Source of the DNA: Cristatella mucedo
Taxonomy: Eukaryota; Bryozoa; Phylactolaemata; Cristatellidae
DNA length: 32,871 nt
Direction: 5' to 3'
Assembly (NCBI GenBank): GCA_009760855.2
Contig: WPIO01000520.1
Location: 1 to 32,871, forward strand
Made by a program: the position numbers and the translations under genes. The notes beneath the pieces are model-generated. The model searched no databases, was not told the DNA's origin, and worked only from the letters and a program-made list of their open reading frames with translations. This document shows positions 20,011 through 28,440 of this stretch, one piece after another (positions within the stretch are counted from its first letter, which is position 1; each line of letters starts with the position of its first letter).

Positions 20011-20570
20011 CACACGCTGGCCTGAAGCGCGTCCTCTGAACGACATTTCCGCGTCCACCATCACACAAGCATTTGTCGACGGCTGGATATCGCGGAACGG
20101 CAGCCCCGCTTTGCTGAATTCTGACCGCCGAGGACAATTCAAGTCGTTTTCTGTGGCTTGAAACGCATCAAAGGCAATGGGGGGGAATACGGCATATTTG
20201 TACCACCGCTTACCACCCGGCCGCTAACGGCATGGGTAGAGAGCGCCTCCGCCCACAGCTCAAGGCAGCACTCATGGCAAGTAGCCCGCCACATTCAGGG
20301 CTAAATGCGCTGCCCCTAGTGCTCCTCGGAATCGGCACTGCTACAAAGTCGCGGACATCGGCCTCTCATCGAAACTAGTTAGTACAGTGGGTGGGAGGAG
20401 ACCTTAGCCTGCCCGGTGACTTCTTCAGTGCCCTTTTCCCGAGGCGCCTGGCCGACAGCTCGGACGTCGCCCTATTTGTCACGACGCTCATCGACCACAT
20501 GCACAGCCTCTCTGGCTGTCGCCTCGGGCTCCCGAACGGCGGCCCGGGCGCCACGTAGGCTTTCCCTCAC
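20011..20570 (+). pseudogene. Ty3/gypsy integrase relic
   Basis: Continues the gypsy element after the nested LINE. TRWPEARPLNDI opens the stretch, then FVDGWISRNGSPALLNSDR, whose D-R corresponds to the second aspartate region of the integrase core. A stop-rich middle follows, then LSLPGDFFSALFPRR, equivalent to the conserved 'LPGEFF' block of related elements. The zinc-binding domain and the first catalytic aspartate are missing between this piece and the preceding one. No 3' LTR found. Confidence 0.85.
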
Positions 20571-21475
20571 GCTTTGCGGTTTATATCGTTGAATGTCATC
20601 ACGTTCCTCCCCACGCTAGAGAGCGGCCTTGGGCGACTCCGAGCGTGGTGTGGATTTTTACTTGATTTCTCCGTAATACCTTCGAGCATTCCGCTGCTGT
20701 CTTCGCTGTGACTATGAACTGTCCTCAGATATGCTACACAAAGCAGGACCTGCTTAGCATAAGGTGCGATGTCGCCATTAGTCGATACCAACCGTCGGAC
20801 CTTCTCTGGCGGGTCAGTGAGAACCTTCCTGCATTCTGCGTTCGTCCTATCAACAGCTCGGCTATAAAACCTACGACTCATAAGTTTAAAGCGCTGAATA
20901 GTACTTGTTGCGGTAGTAGCCCACATGGTAACATCGTAGCCCACATAGTAACACCCACATGGTCTTTACGACTTTGTGGAGTCACAGACGGAGATACATT
21001 ACATTACGTTACATTGGCTCAATCCAAGCGATGGGTTTGTGGGCGCGGAATCGCCACCCTGTCGTCCCGCCCTCCTCTGACCATGGCAGGAGTGTGTTGT
21101 AAGAAAAGTGCCCTTCGTCTAATACATCAATAGTCTTTGAAACTAAATTATGATTCGCTTGAAGAGTAGATCTTTTCCTTCTATCAATGTGTGATATTGT
21201 ACTATCTATTGAGATTATCATTGCTGATAAACCACCTAATACTGTTACTACGTGAGAAAGTTCCTCATGTTTTTGAATATAAGTACTGGTTACTGTAATT
21301 GCAAGAGATAGTAAGATACCAAAAATTGAAAACCATATTTAATACGTATTAATTTAGTTAAGCAACCTTTAATTCTATCTTTATCTTAAAGTATTTGATT
21401 ATGCTTGGTATTTGCGTATTTGGTTCAAAGGTCTGACATTGTCCTATATTAATAAAAATCGTTTTATTAATCGTA
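20571..21475. other. unassigned sequence
   Basis: Two overlapping frames exist here (a 125-codon minus-strand frame at 20567-20944 and a 141-codon plus-strand frame at 20708-21133) without recognisable motifs, so neither is called. The part after 21140 is AT-rich and leads into the promoter-like segment. Confidence 0.4.
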
Positions 21476-21545
21476 TTACGTCATGTAATAAATTTAGACT
21501 GCGTTGGAATTCCTGATATATCACGTGAGTAGGAGTTATCTTCCT
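21476..21545 (+). promoter_or_regulatory. promoter-like segment with CRE-like site and E-box
   Basis: TTACGTCA at 21476-21483 and CACGTG at 21522-21527 lie within 80 bases of an ATG in good context (ccaaaATGg). No TATA box at a convincing distance. Site spacing fits a 5' end, but this is motif evidence only. Confidence 0.35.
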
Positions 21546-21552
21546 TTCCAAA

Positions 21553-22059
21553 ATGGCGTCTTGTGATGAGATTATGTTCGATTATGATAGCGATGACTCG
21601 TTTGATGTGAACGAGTATATTATTGAAATTCCAGACATGGATATTTTCTCTGAGGAGAAGTTAGAGTTGGCGAATATGCTTGACTCGGTAAGTGAAATAA
21701 GATCAATCATTACTGAGTCAATTGCGTTATTCGTCAATACTAGTTCAAGTCGATGCCCCGAGGGTGACTTGTTCGATCATCTATCCTTACCATCCTCATC
21801 TAGATCAAGTCGATGCTCCGAGGGTGACTTGTTCGACCGACTATCCTTGTCAATCTCTCCTAGTGCACGTCGATGCCTAAATGGTGACTTGTTCGACCGT
21901 CTATCTTGCATCTTTCTTGGGAGTTCGTGTCGATGCCCAGAGGGTGACACGACTCGGGTTTTGGGGCTTTCGTCATTTAATAAACTGTTTGCCAATTGCA
22001 TGACAAGTATTTTAGAATATCAAGATGAATCAACACTTGGAAGCTCATGCATAAGGTAA
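21553..22059 (+). CDS. first-exon candidate with four 20-residue Cys repeats
   Basis: Frame of 168 codons from ATG 21553. The first 60 residues are acidic (DYDSDDSFD, then a helix-like SEEKLELANMLDSVSEI). Residues 65-133 hold four tandem 20-residue repeats with core RCPEGDLFDRLS, the cysteines falling at 68, 88, 108 and 128; the DNA period is 60 bp at about 21739-21950. The frame stops at TAA 22057-22059, but that stop lies inside a strong splice donor, AG|GTAAGT at 22056, with a second GTAAGT nine bases on (22065). I infer a first coding exon ending at 22055 with phase 2. No known domain recognised, no signal peptide or membrane segment. The promoter-like sites upstream support the start. 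Function unknown. Confidence 0.5.
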   Translation: MASCDEIMFDYDSDDSFDVNEYIIEIPDMDIFSEEKLELANMLDSVSEIRSIITESIALFVNTSSSRCPEGDLFDHLSLPSSSRSSRCSEGDLFDRLSLSISPSARRCLNGDLFDRLSCIFLGSSCRCPEGDTTRVLGLSSFNKLFANCMTSILEYQDESTLGSSCIR

Positions 22060-22355
22060 GTAAGGTAAGTATTGCGGCGCACAGGGGGAGGGGGTAATGA
22101 AGAATTTCAAGTGTGAGATGTCAATAACTCAGCGAGCCATTTGACTTAATATTTCAGCCAATGAGCCAGTAGTGACGAGGGAGTGTCGTTTATTGCAATG
22201 GACAGGTATCAGGTTGAATAGTTGTCAGCCAGTTGACTTATTGGAACTCTACCTCTACACGCGAAGAGCACGAGATCGAATCACAAAACAGACGTAATTT
22301 TTAATGTTGGAGGAAAAGTAAACTTTTGGGACATTTTCCATTTCAAGAATTTTAA

Positions 22356-22919
22356 ATGCAAACGATAGTGAGCATGAGGAGAATTGAAAAGGTAAATGTC
22401 CTAAAAGGGTACTTTTTTTACGACAACCTGCTCGCTGTGACCGAGGGCCGAGGGCTGCAGCTGCTGCAGCTGAGCTCGAGGCAGCTGCTGCACAGCAAGA
22501 AGTACGAGTATAACATACAGAGTGTGGCTCTCACTGCTGCTGCTCTGGTCACTGCGAGCTACAGCAAGGTGAAGCTGGACGATGGCAGAGAGCTGCACGT
22601 TGTGGACAACTGCAGCCACCGAGGTGAAAGACAATGGAGACACGAGCTGAGCAGCAAGGAGGAAGCGATGGACGTCTGTGCTGCAGGCGGCATCGTGTAC
22701 CTGGCTGTGCGAGGGCAGCAGGAAGACAGTAGCAGGGACTGTGTGAGGGCGCTCTGTGCTGTGACTGGGCTGGTGCTGCAGCAGGTGCTCTCATGCAGCA
22801 GCCACGGACTGCAGTGGCCTTGGTGCCTGTCACTGGGCGGAGGACAGAGGACCGTGCTAGCCGTGCTGGGCTGGGACCGGCGGAATGTGACAGTGTACCT
22901 TGCAGCAGCTAGTAGCTAA
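22356..22919 (+). CDS. truncated paralog of the putative beta-propeller gene
   Basis: From about 22425 (NLLAVTEG) to the stop at 22917-22919 the translation follows the gene at 5507-6408, beginning at that protein's middle; the N-terminal blades are absent. Differences include the loss of seven to eight residues and the gain of three near the start and loss of one later, all whole codons. An ATG lies in frame at 22356, but the first ~23 residues are unrelated to the paralog, so this is either a new start, a fusion to an upstream exon, or a 5'-truncated duplicate. The homology continues beyond the stop into non-coding flank, so the copy arose by DNA duplication, not retroposition. Last shared strands: LCAVTGLVLQQVLSC and RTVLAVLG. 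Confidence 0.5.
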   Translation: MQTIVSMRRIEKVNVLKGYFFYDNLLAVTEGRGLQLLQLSSRQLLHSKKYEYNIQSVALTAAALVTASYSKVKLDDGRELHVVDNCSHRGERQWRHELSSKEEAMDVCAAGGIVYLAVRGQQEDSSRDCVRALCAVTGLVLQQVLSCSSHGLQWPWCLSLGGGQRTVLAVLGWDRRNVTVYLAAASS

Positions 22920-23035
22920 GAGCTGGAGGTCTGCAATATGCTGCTCTGTGCCAGCACTGCATGTCACTTTGTCAGACTGAAACCAATGAAGGCATTTACT
23001 TACCTTGTAACGAAGCGATGCATCAATAATCCATA

Positions 23036-23041
23036 AATAAA
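23036..23041 (+). promoter_or_regulatory. poly(A) signal AATAAA
   Basis: AATAAA about 117 bases after the stop of the truncated paralog, in the same relative place as ATTAAA at 6522 in the fuller copy. Confidence 0.5.
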
Positions 23042-23149
23042 TTATCCGCGATTCAAGAATCTCCACGGTATTCCACGAGTTCCACTCAGACTATTTGTCT
23101 CCTCGTACGATAGCGAGCAGCTGCAGCCAGGCAGAGATCAGCTGCAGTG

Positions 23150-23255
23150 GCACCGAGCTGCCAGCGTTCGTAGACGTTACGTCCGAGCAGACGCAGCTGC
23201 CGGCATGTCACTCAATGAATGAGAGCTAGCAGCCAATCAGCTAGCTGACCGCACC
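23150..23255 (+). promoter_or_regulatory. conserved downstream block, second copy
   Basis: Partner of 6612-6720: ccagcgttcg, gacgttacgtcc, gcagacg, then agccaatcagctagctgac. The CCAAT box and CRE-like palindrome are the best-kept parts. Whether it drives transcription is unknown. Confidence 0.35.
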
Positions 23256-23437
23256 TCCTTATCAGCCAACAGCCGGTTTCGGGTTGCTTAAACCTGCAAA
23301 GACAGCGTTTTCTGGCTGGGCTAGGTTTAATCTAGTGCAGACAAAGTCAGGCAAGTAAAGCGATGCCTTTCTGAGCAAGGCTAAAGCGAGCTGTTTGTGA
23401 CTTGCAGTGGAATACAGTGCATTGATATGTCCGGCTC

Positions 23438-23530
<93 letters not shown>

Positions 23531-23553
23531 CCTCTCTCTCTCTCCCTCTCTCT
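23438..23553. repeat. (CT)n microsatellite
   Basis: Near-pure CT run of about 115 bp with a few ccctct interruptions at the right end. It is flanked by sequence that also occurs at 25115-25240. Confidence 0.97.
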
Positions 23554-23751
23554 AGGCGTTCCTACGAAGCCTAGCGGCAGTGGCTATCGGCGGCCGTCTC
23601 CAAAGTCAGGCCTCATTCTGGATTAAACATTATTGGTAACTTCCAAATATAATTAAATCTAATTCATAAATAATCTAGTTTATAACTAACTATAATTCAT
23701 TTGTAATGAAAGAGCAGCATATTCAAATAAAGAAAGAAAGAGCAGCATATA

Positions 23752-23870
23752 AAAATATATATAATTCATTTGCATAGCACCCCAAGAGAACTTAATCTCT
23801 ATTCAGGCGCTTCAGCCAGACTTTGGTCGGAAGGGGAGGCAAGCACCTTAACCGCTGGACGAAACCAGCT
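23752..23870 (-). mobile_element. SINE-A with internal deletion
   Basis: Tail and hairpin arms present (tagcaccccaagagaactta, attcaggcgcttca), then a jump to gccagactttggtcgg and the A-box region caccttaaccgctgg. The B-box segment is gone, so this copy lacks the internal pol III promoter. Confidence 0.82.
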
Positions 23871-23969
23871 CATTTGATGAACCGCCAACATTCTCAACAG
23901 GTCCAACTTTCTGGGGGCTAAAACATTGGTTCGAACCCCCCTAGAATCCCCTAAGTTGCACAATGCTTG

Positions 23970-24309
23970 ATTAACTAGATTTAACTCTCTTTGTAGAACT
24001 AGATTTAACTCTCTTTGTAGAACGATAAAGTATGTTGGGATTCGGCTGCTTTGTAAAAGGTGTTTATTAAGGTTTTATACTCAGAGTAAATTAATCGAGC
24101 ATACTTTGGATTGTAAGTCGGACCATTGCGGAAAGGCAACAATTAAAAGGCCAAGACCTAAATGCAGTAAAGATGGAACTGGAAATTTACTTGTATTAAG
24201 AGATTATGAGTAAATGGTAAAGTCTCCTTTGGTACTACCACTGATTTTGAGTGCTTATTGCAGCCAGTCTAAAACCCAGATGTAGCTGTTAAAGGCTCTT
24301 TTAATGCAA
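23970..24309 (+). pseudogene. type-B DNA polymerase relic (Polinton/Maverick-like), copy 1
   Basis: A decayed fragment showing a zinc-finger-like pattern Cys-x2-Cys-x12-His-x4-Cys starting at 24052 (CKRCLLRFYTQSKL, then the His and last Cys near 24100-24115), about 40 residues further LRDYE and KSP, and then Asp-Phe-Glu-Cys encoded at 24243-24254 followed by LLQPV. This order, a CxxC zinc finger then a DFEC exonuclease motif I, is what I know from protein-primed family B polymerases of Polinton/Maverick transposons and related virus-like elements. Frameshifts and stops separate the parts, so it is dead. The 24-bp segment at about 23978-24001 is tandemly doubled. The next downstream part is replaced by a SINE-B. 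Confidence 0.55.
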
Positions 24310-24491
24310 AACATACTGAGGGTCATTTAGCAGCCTCTTTTGTACAGCGACGAAAGAACCATCGCGGCTATCACCAGCGCTTGCAGCTGCGGCGATAAAG
24401 AATCGCCCACCGATGCAGGATTCGAACCCACGACCTTGGGGCCGAGGTCGTGAAATGCAACCGCCTTACCTAGTGTGCCATTACGGCTCAC
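24310..24491 (-). mobile_element. SINE-B in segmental duplication copy 1
   Basis: Reverse orientation: agcagcctcttttgtacagc (3' end), the inverted-repeat body, attcgaacccacgaccttgg (B-box side), ccgccttacctagtgtgcca and ggctcac (5' end). The same insertion is present at 26883-27065, so it predates the duplication. Confidence 0.88.
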
Positions 24492-24720
24492 CCTCGCCAG
24501 CGTTTCGCCGCTACCCAAAGGCGAAGGCTACGAGGACGAACCAACCACTTATCTTCGCCACGAGTGTGATTTCGTATTTTCATGAGATGAATACAGTTTT
24601 GTTTGTCTATTTGATCAACGCGGCTTTAAAATTCGCAGACGCTCAGCAGAGAGTTCTTTGAATTCCAAAGTTCGACAGAGCAGGTAGCTGCTGGTTCAGC
24701 ATTGAAACACTCAGTACTCC
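24492..24720. repeat. right flank of segmental duplication, copy 1
   Basis: Closely matches 27066-27305, starting cctcgccagcgtttcgccgc and ending at the actcctatc region. No coding motif recognised. Confidence 0.8.
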
Positions 24721-24847
24721 TATCAGTACTTAGTACTCCTATCAATACTCGAAAAGGCTCGGCTAGCATATGTGCTGTTGAATGTGCATGAAATCTATTT
24801 GAATTATATTTGTCATGTTATTAAGTGACCTTTCGTGAGACAACCAC

Positions 24848-24933
24848 ATGAGCTCCACAATTCAGTGTGCCTTTTTCAGCGACATCGTATTGCTAAAATT
24901 CGGGCTTGATTAGACTGGGATACCACATCTAAG
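24848..24933 (+). pseudogene. short L2-like LINE RT fragment
   Basis: Aligns with 8780-8865: ctccacaattcagtgtgcc, cagcgacatcgtattgct, aaaattcgggctt, gggataccacatctaagttg. About 45 bp of it recurs at 25068-25113 on the other side of a SINE-B. Confidence 0.65.
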
Positions 24934-24936
24934 TTG

Positions 24937-25055
24937 GTGAGCCTTGATGGTACACTTGGTAAGGCTCTTACTTTAAACGACCTCAATCCCGAGGTCATGG
25001 GCTCGAATCTTTCAACGAGCGATCCTTTAATGAAAGCCGGCCTCTTTGCAAAACT
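24937..25055 (+). mobile_element. SINE-B, 3'-truncated
   Basis: gtgagccttgatggtacact, ggtaaggctcttac, cgacctcaatcccgaggtca, gggctcgaatc, then gcgatcctttaatgaaagcc; the second arm of the body is missing. It sits inside LINE sequence. Confidence 0.8.
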
Positions 25056-25114
25056 TGTGCACTACTCTGCTCCACAATCCAGTGTGCCTACTTTCAGCGA
25101 CATCGTATTGAAGT

Positions 25115-25476
25115 CAAGCAAGTAAGGCGATGCCTTTTTGAGCAGAGCAAAGCTACAGCTGGTGGCACGTTAGCTACTAAGCCTAGCATCAGTGGCTATC
25201 GGCTGCCATCTCTAAAGTCAGGCCTCACTCACAGAGTCGGCCGACGGCGACCAATCAGCTCCGAGCCGTACAATCTCCCTCCTCAGCTGTGCTGTACACT
25301 CTCAGCTCCCCTCTGGACTGTACAGTCTCGACTCCGCTCTGAGCTGTACACTCTCAGTTCGGCCCTGCGATGTACACTCTCTGCTCAGCTCTGGGCTGTA
25401 CAATCTCCCTTGCTCTGCCGTGTAGGCTCTCACCTCAGCTCTGCACTGTATGCTCTTAGCTTCGCTCTGCCCTGTA

Positions 25477-25557
<81 letters not shown>

Positions 25558-25660
25558 GGTTTACCGCCGGGTTTACCAATTCGCCAGTGGCCGCTAGGAC
25601 GGCCAACGAAACCGACGACTAGGCGACAACTGCGCCGGCCAAGGTGACGCCTTAGCACCG
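25115..25660. repeat. local duplication unit with 26-bp minisatellite and (CT)n
   Basis: Left part (caagtaaggcgatgcctttt, then actaagcctagcatcagtgg) matches the flanks of the (CT)n run at 23344-23615. At 25268-25482 lies a 26-bp minisatellite of about eight units (approximately ctgtacactctcagctcagc plus tctgag). It runs into a (CT)n tract at 25483-25556. The right part (gccagtggccgctaggacgg) recurs in diverged form at about 26035-26075. Confidence 0.75.
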
Positions 25661-25759
25661 AGTATCTCAGTTATTCGTGGGACCCGTTCTTCGGTACCAT
25701 TACAGAACGATAACCATATCTAATGATTTGCTTAACTCGTCCACGCGTGCCAGTTCTTG

Positions 25760-26080
25760 TCTCAAGTCTCACTTCAAGTCAGGCCTCACGGGCCGAGTCA
25801 GCCGGCAGTCCACTTTTCTCTGTGCTGTAAACTCTCAACTCGGCTGCATACAATACGCTATGCACTCGGCTCTGCGCTTGACGCTCGCCGCTCATCTCTG
25901 CTGTTTGCTCTCGCTCAGCTCTTCACAGTACGCTCTCCAATCCGCTCTTTACTGTAGGCTCTCAGCTCAGCTCTGAGCAGTACGCTCTCCCCACGCTCCG
26001 CTGCACACTAGGCGCAGGCCAGCATTGCCGCTTTAACCAAAGCGCCAGGAGCCACTCGCACGGCCAAGGCGACGCCTCAG
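25760..26080. repeat. second, diverged copy of the minisatellite unit
   Basis: Begins aagtcaggcctcacgggccg like 25215, continues with degenerate ctctcaactcggct / acgctctccaatccgctct units at about 25818-25995, and ends cggccaaggcgacgcctcag like 25636. No (CT)n tract here. Confidence 0.65.
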
Positions 26081-26439
26081 CACGAGTGATGGTACACCGT
26101 GAGCGTTTTTTTTCCAGGCGGCATGGAGCGCCGCTGAGAACGCTCAATCTAAAGGATACGCTGAGCGTGGAGAACCCCTTCCACCCTCGCGTCGAACGCT
26201 CGGCCGCGGGTGATGACGACGCCGTGAAGCGACAGTGCTCTGTGTGCTGCGCGCGGCTCTTTCAGGCTTAGCCGTTTTTTGACCATCACGGCCATCTCGG
26301 TCGCTCAGCGTGCGAGACGGTTGTTTGGGTCGCAAACCATTTGGCGCCAAGGGCGACTCATCACCACTACTCGCGAATAAGCTAGATAAACAGGCAGGTT
26401 TGCGAGCTGCTACTAGTATGCTCTCTCCTTCAAGTTGCA
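26081..26439. other. unassigned GC-richer spacer
   Basis: Frames exist on both strands (plus 26086-26271, minus 26144-26440) but neither shows a motif and they overlap; I call neither. Confidence 0.4.
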
Positions 26440-26882
26440 TACTGCTTTAATAACTAGTTTCAACTGTCTTTGTAGGACGAACAAATATGTTGGGATTTGG
26501 TTGCTTTGTAAAAGGTGCTTATCAAGGTTTTATACTCAAAGCAAATTAAGTGAGCATACTTCGGATTGTAAGTCGGACCATTGGGAAAGGCAAGAATTAA
26601 AGTGCCAAGAGCTAAATGTAGTAAATATGGACCTGGAAATTTAATAATATTTAGAGATTATGAGAAAATGGTAAAGTCTCCTTCAATATTATAAATAATA
26701 ATAACAATGCACTTAATAATGCGCCCTCAGAGAACTCAATCTCTTTCGAGTCGCTTTACATCTTGCTGCAAAGGGCAACGTGATTGAATGGTGACTAACA
26801 TCATTGGTTGCTTCCGCTAATCTCGAGTGATTATTGAAGCCTGTCTGAAACTCAGGTGTGGCTGTTAAAGGTTCTTTTAATA
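26440..26882 (+). pseudogene. type-B DNA polymerase relic, copy 2, with LINE insertion
   Basis: Second copy of the fragment at 23970-24309. The zinc-finger-like part is intact in frame (CKRCLSRFYTQSKL, then His and Cys). One base is missing after 'gaccattg' relative to copy 1, shifting the frame. The exonuclease motif is destroyed: the codons for Asp-Phe-Glu-Cys now read Asn-Leu-Glu-stop near 26818-26830, while LLKPV follows. A LINE tail (26686-26803) splits the fragment. Not functional. Confidence 0.55.
26686..26803 (-). mobile_element. LINE 3'-tail fragment inserted in copy 2
   Basis: (AAT)n, cacttaataatgcgccctca, gtcgctttacatcttgctgc, reverse complement of the LINE tail. Its limits are set by comparison with copy 1, where tctcctttggtactacc is uninterrupted; here tctcctt and ttggttgcttcc lie on either side. 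Confidence 0.82.
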
Positions 26883-27065
26883 AAAAATAAAATACTCGCT
26901 GATTTAGCAGCCTCTTTTGTACAGCAACGGAAGAGCCTTGACGGTTATCACCAGTGCTTGCAGAGGCTATACAGGATCGCCCACCGATGCAGGATTCGAA
27001 CCCACGACCTCGGGGCCGAGGTCGTGAAAATCAACCGCCTTACCCAGTGTGCCATTACGGCTCAC
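26883..27065 (-). mobile_element. SINE-B in segmental duplication copy 2
   Basis: Same insertion as 24310-24491, with tttagcagcctcttttgtac at its 3' end, B-box side attcgaacccacgacctcgg, and ggctcac at the 5' end. Confidence 0.88.
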
Positions 27066-27305
27066 CCTCGCCAGCGTTTCGCCGCTACCCAAAGGCGAAG
27101 GCTACGAGGACGAACCAACCACTTATCTTTGCTACGAGTGTGAATTCGTTTTTTCATGAGGTAAATACAATTCTGTTTGTCTATTTGATCAACGCGGCTT
27201 AAAAATTCGCAGCCGCTCAGCAGAGAGTTCTTTGAATTCCGAAGTTCGACAGAGCAGGTAGCTGCTGGTTCAGCATTAAAACACTCAGTACTCCTATCGG
27301 TACGT
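27066..27305. repeat. right flank of segmental duplication, copy 2
   Basis: Closely matches 24492-24720 with scattered substitutions; the duplication ends near actcctatcggtacg. Confidence 0.8.
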
Positions 27306-27437
27306 AACTTAATCATGCTAATGCACTAATCGATCGTTCAGGTTAAGCCTTCACCAATACAGTCGCAAGAAATGAGACTAGTAAAACGATAGAGTTAAGA
27401 GCCCTCGGCAACTATGCAGCACTTGTCAGCTGACGCG

Positions 27438-27519
27438 CGTCCAAATGTGTGCACATCCATGCTGCGCCTACAAGTAAGACCGGCCTTGGGCGCCATTTGT
27501 AACGGCAGCGTCGCACGGA
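27438..27519 (+). repeat. 82-bp repeat with conserved peptide, copy 1
   Basis: Pairs without gaps with 28105-28186. In one frame it reads RPNVCTSMLRLQ then VRPALGAICNGSVAR and ends at a TAA soon after. Contains caa|gtaaga, a possible splice donor at the position where the partner has caa|gtgagt. Confidence 0.6.
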
Positions 27520-27590
27520 GCTTATAATTATAAGTATAATTTACTTATAATTTCTAATCAAACCGCAATTTTGCGAAATGGTTTGCTGAG

Positions 27591-27809
27591 ATGGCGGTTG
27601 CATCGCCGATTGAATATGTAAATATGCTGGCTGACGCCGGCCATAGCACAATAATGCCCAAGAGCAACTGCATGCTATTTGGCGAGAAAACTCGCCCTAA
27701 CATTCTGCATAATTTGTATCAAAACCGAGGTGCTCTGACGGATATTGTGGAATCATCAGCTATTTCGCAGTTATTCGTGAACCCTAATAATTCTGCAGCA
27801 GCAAATTAA
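27591..27809 (+). CDS. small hypothetical protein, 72 codons
   Basis: ATG in good context (gagATGg) opening MAVASPIEYVNMLADAGHS and ending in SAAAN before TAA. Composition looks protein-like, without repeats or low complexity apart from the end. No domain, signal peptide or membrane segment seen, and I do not recognise it. It lies between the two 82-bp repeats. It could be a first exon, but I see no strong donor at its end. Confidence 0.3.
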   Translation: MAVASPIEYVNMLADAGHSTIMPKSNCMLFGEKTRPNILHNLYQNRGALTDIVESSAISQLFVNPNNSAAAN

Positions 27810-28104
27810 ATCTTGGGTTTGTCCGTCGACCTCTTAGCGTTCTGCCAATATGCAAGGTATGTCTTTCTAGTAGTCGATACGTTGTGCCATTAAAAGGACG
27901 CCAAACATCGGCCAGCTCGTAAGCAGGAACATCCGCTACAGGAGCGAAGCAGATCAGATCTTGTTGACGGGCACCCGAAGATTTTGTCGTCTTGGTATTC
28001 TTTTGTAAGATTCAAATCTTTAACTTTTCGCCAAAACGTTTCTCCTAGATCAAACAAACATGAAACTAGCTGCACTCCAAGAAAGATATTTGAACAGGAA
28101 TTCA

Positions 28105-28186
28105 CGACCGAATGTGCAGGCATCCGTGCTGCACCTACAAGTGAGTGCCGCCTTGGGCGCGATTTGTAACGGCAGCGTCGCACGGT
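28105..28186 (+). repeat. 82-bp repeat with conserved peptide, copy 2
   Basis: Partner of 27438-27519. It reads RPNVQASVLHLQ then VSAALGAICNGSVAR in a 64-codon frame from ATG 28060 to 28254. The caa|gtgagt inside is a near-consensus splice donor, so an exon could end at 28140. Confidence 0.6.
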
Positions 28187-28306
28187 GCTGGAAGAGCTCG
28201 CAGCTGGGCGATCGGTCGCGCGTAAGTTCAAGCATGGCCTCGCTCTCGTCTTGACGCTCAGCAAATTTGAGTCAACTGCCAAAGTGACAAAAGTGTCAAA
28301 GTATCA

Positions 28307-28440
28307 GCGGATCGGGCCGATGGGATGCAGCGGATCGGGCCGATGGGATGCAGCGGATCGGGCCGATGGGATGCAGCGGATCGGGCCGATGGGATGCAGC
28401 GGATCGGGCCGATGGGATGCAGCGGCCGGGCCGATGCGGG
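28307..28440. repeat. 23-bp tandem repeat, five units plus a decayed one
   Basis: Unit gcggatcgggccgatgggat plus gca, starting at 28307, 28330, 28353, 28376 and 28399, with a variant sixth unit from 28422. The 23-bp period rotates the reading frame, so apparent proteins have a 23-residue repeat. Confidence 0.95.

Noticed and set aside
20567-20944. 125-codon minus-strand frame
   Set aside because: It overlaps the end of the gypsy integrase relic and a plus-strand frame, and no motif is visible; probably chance.
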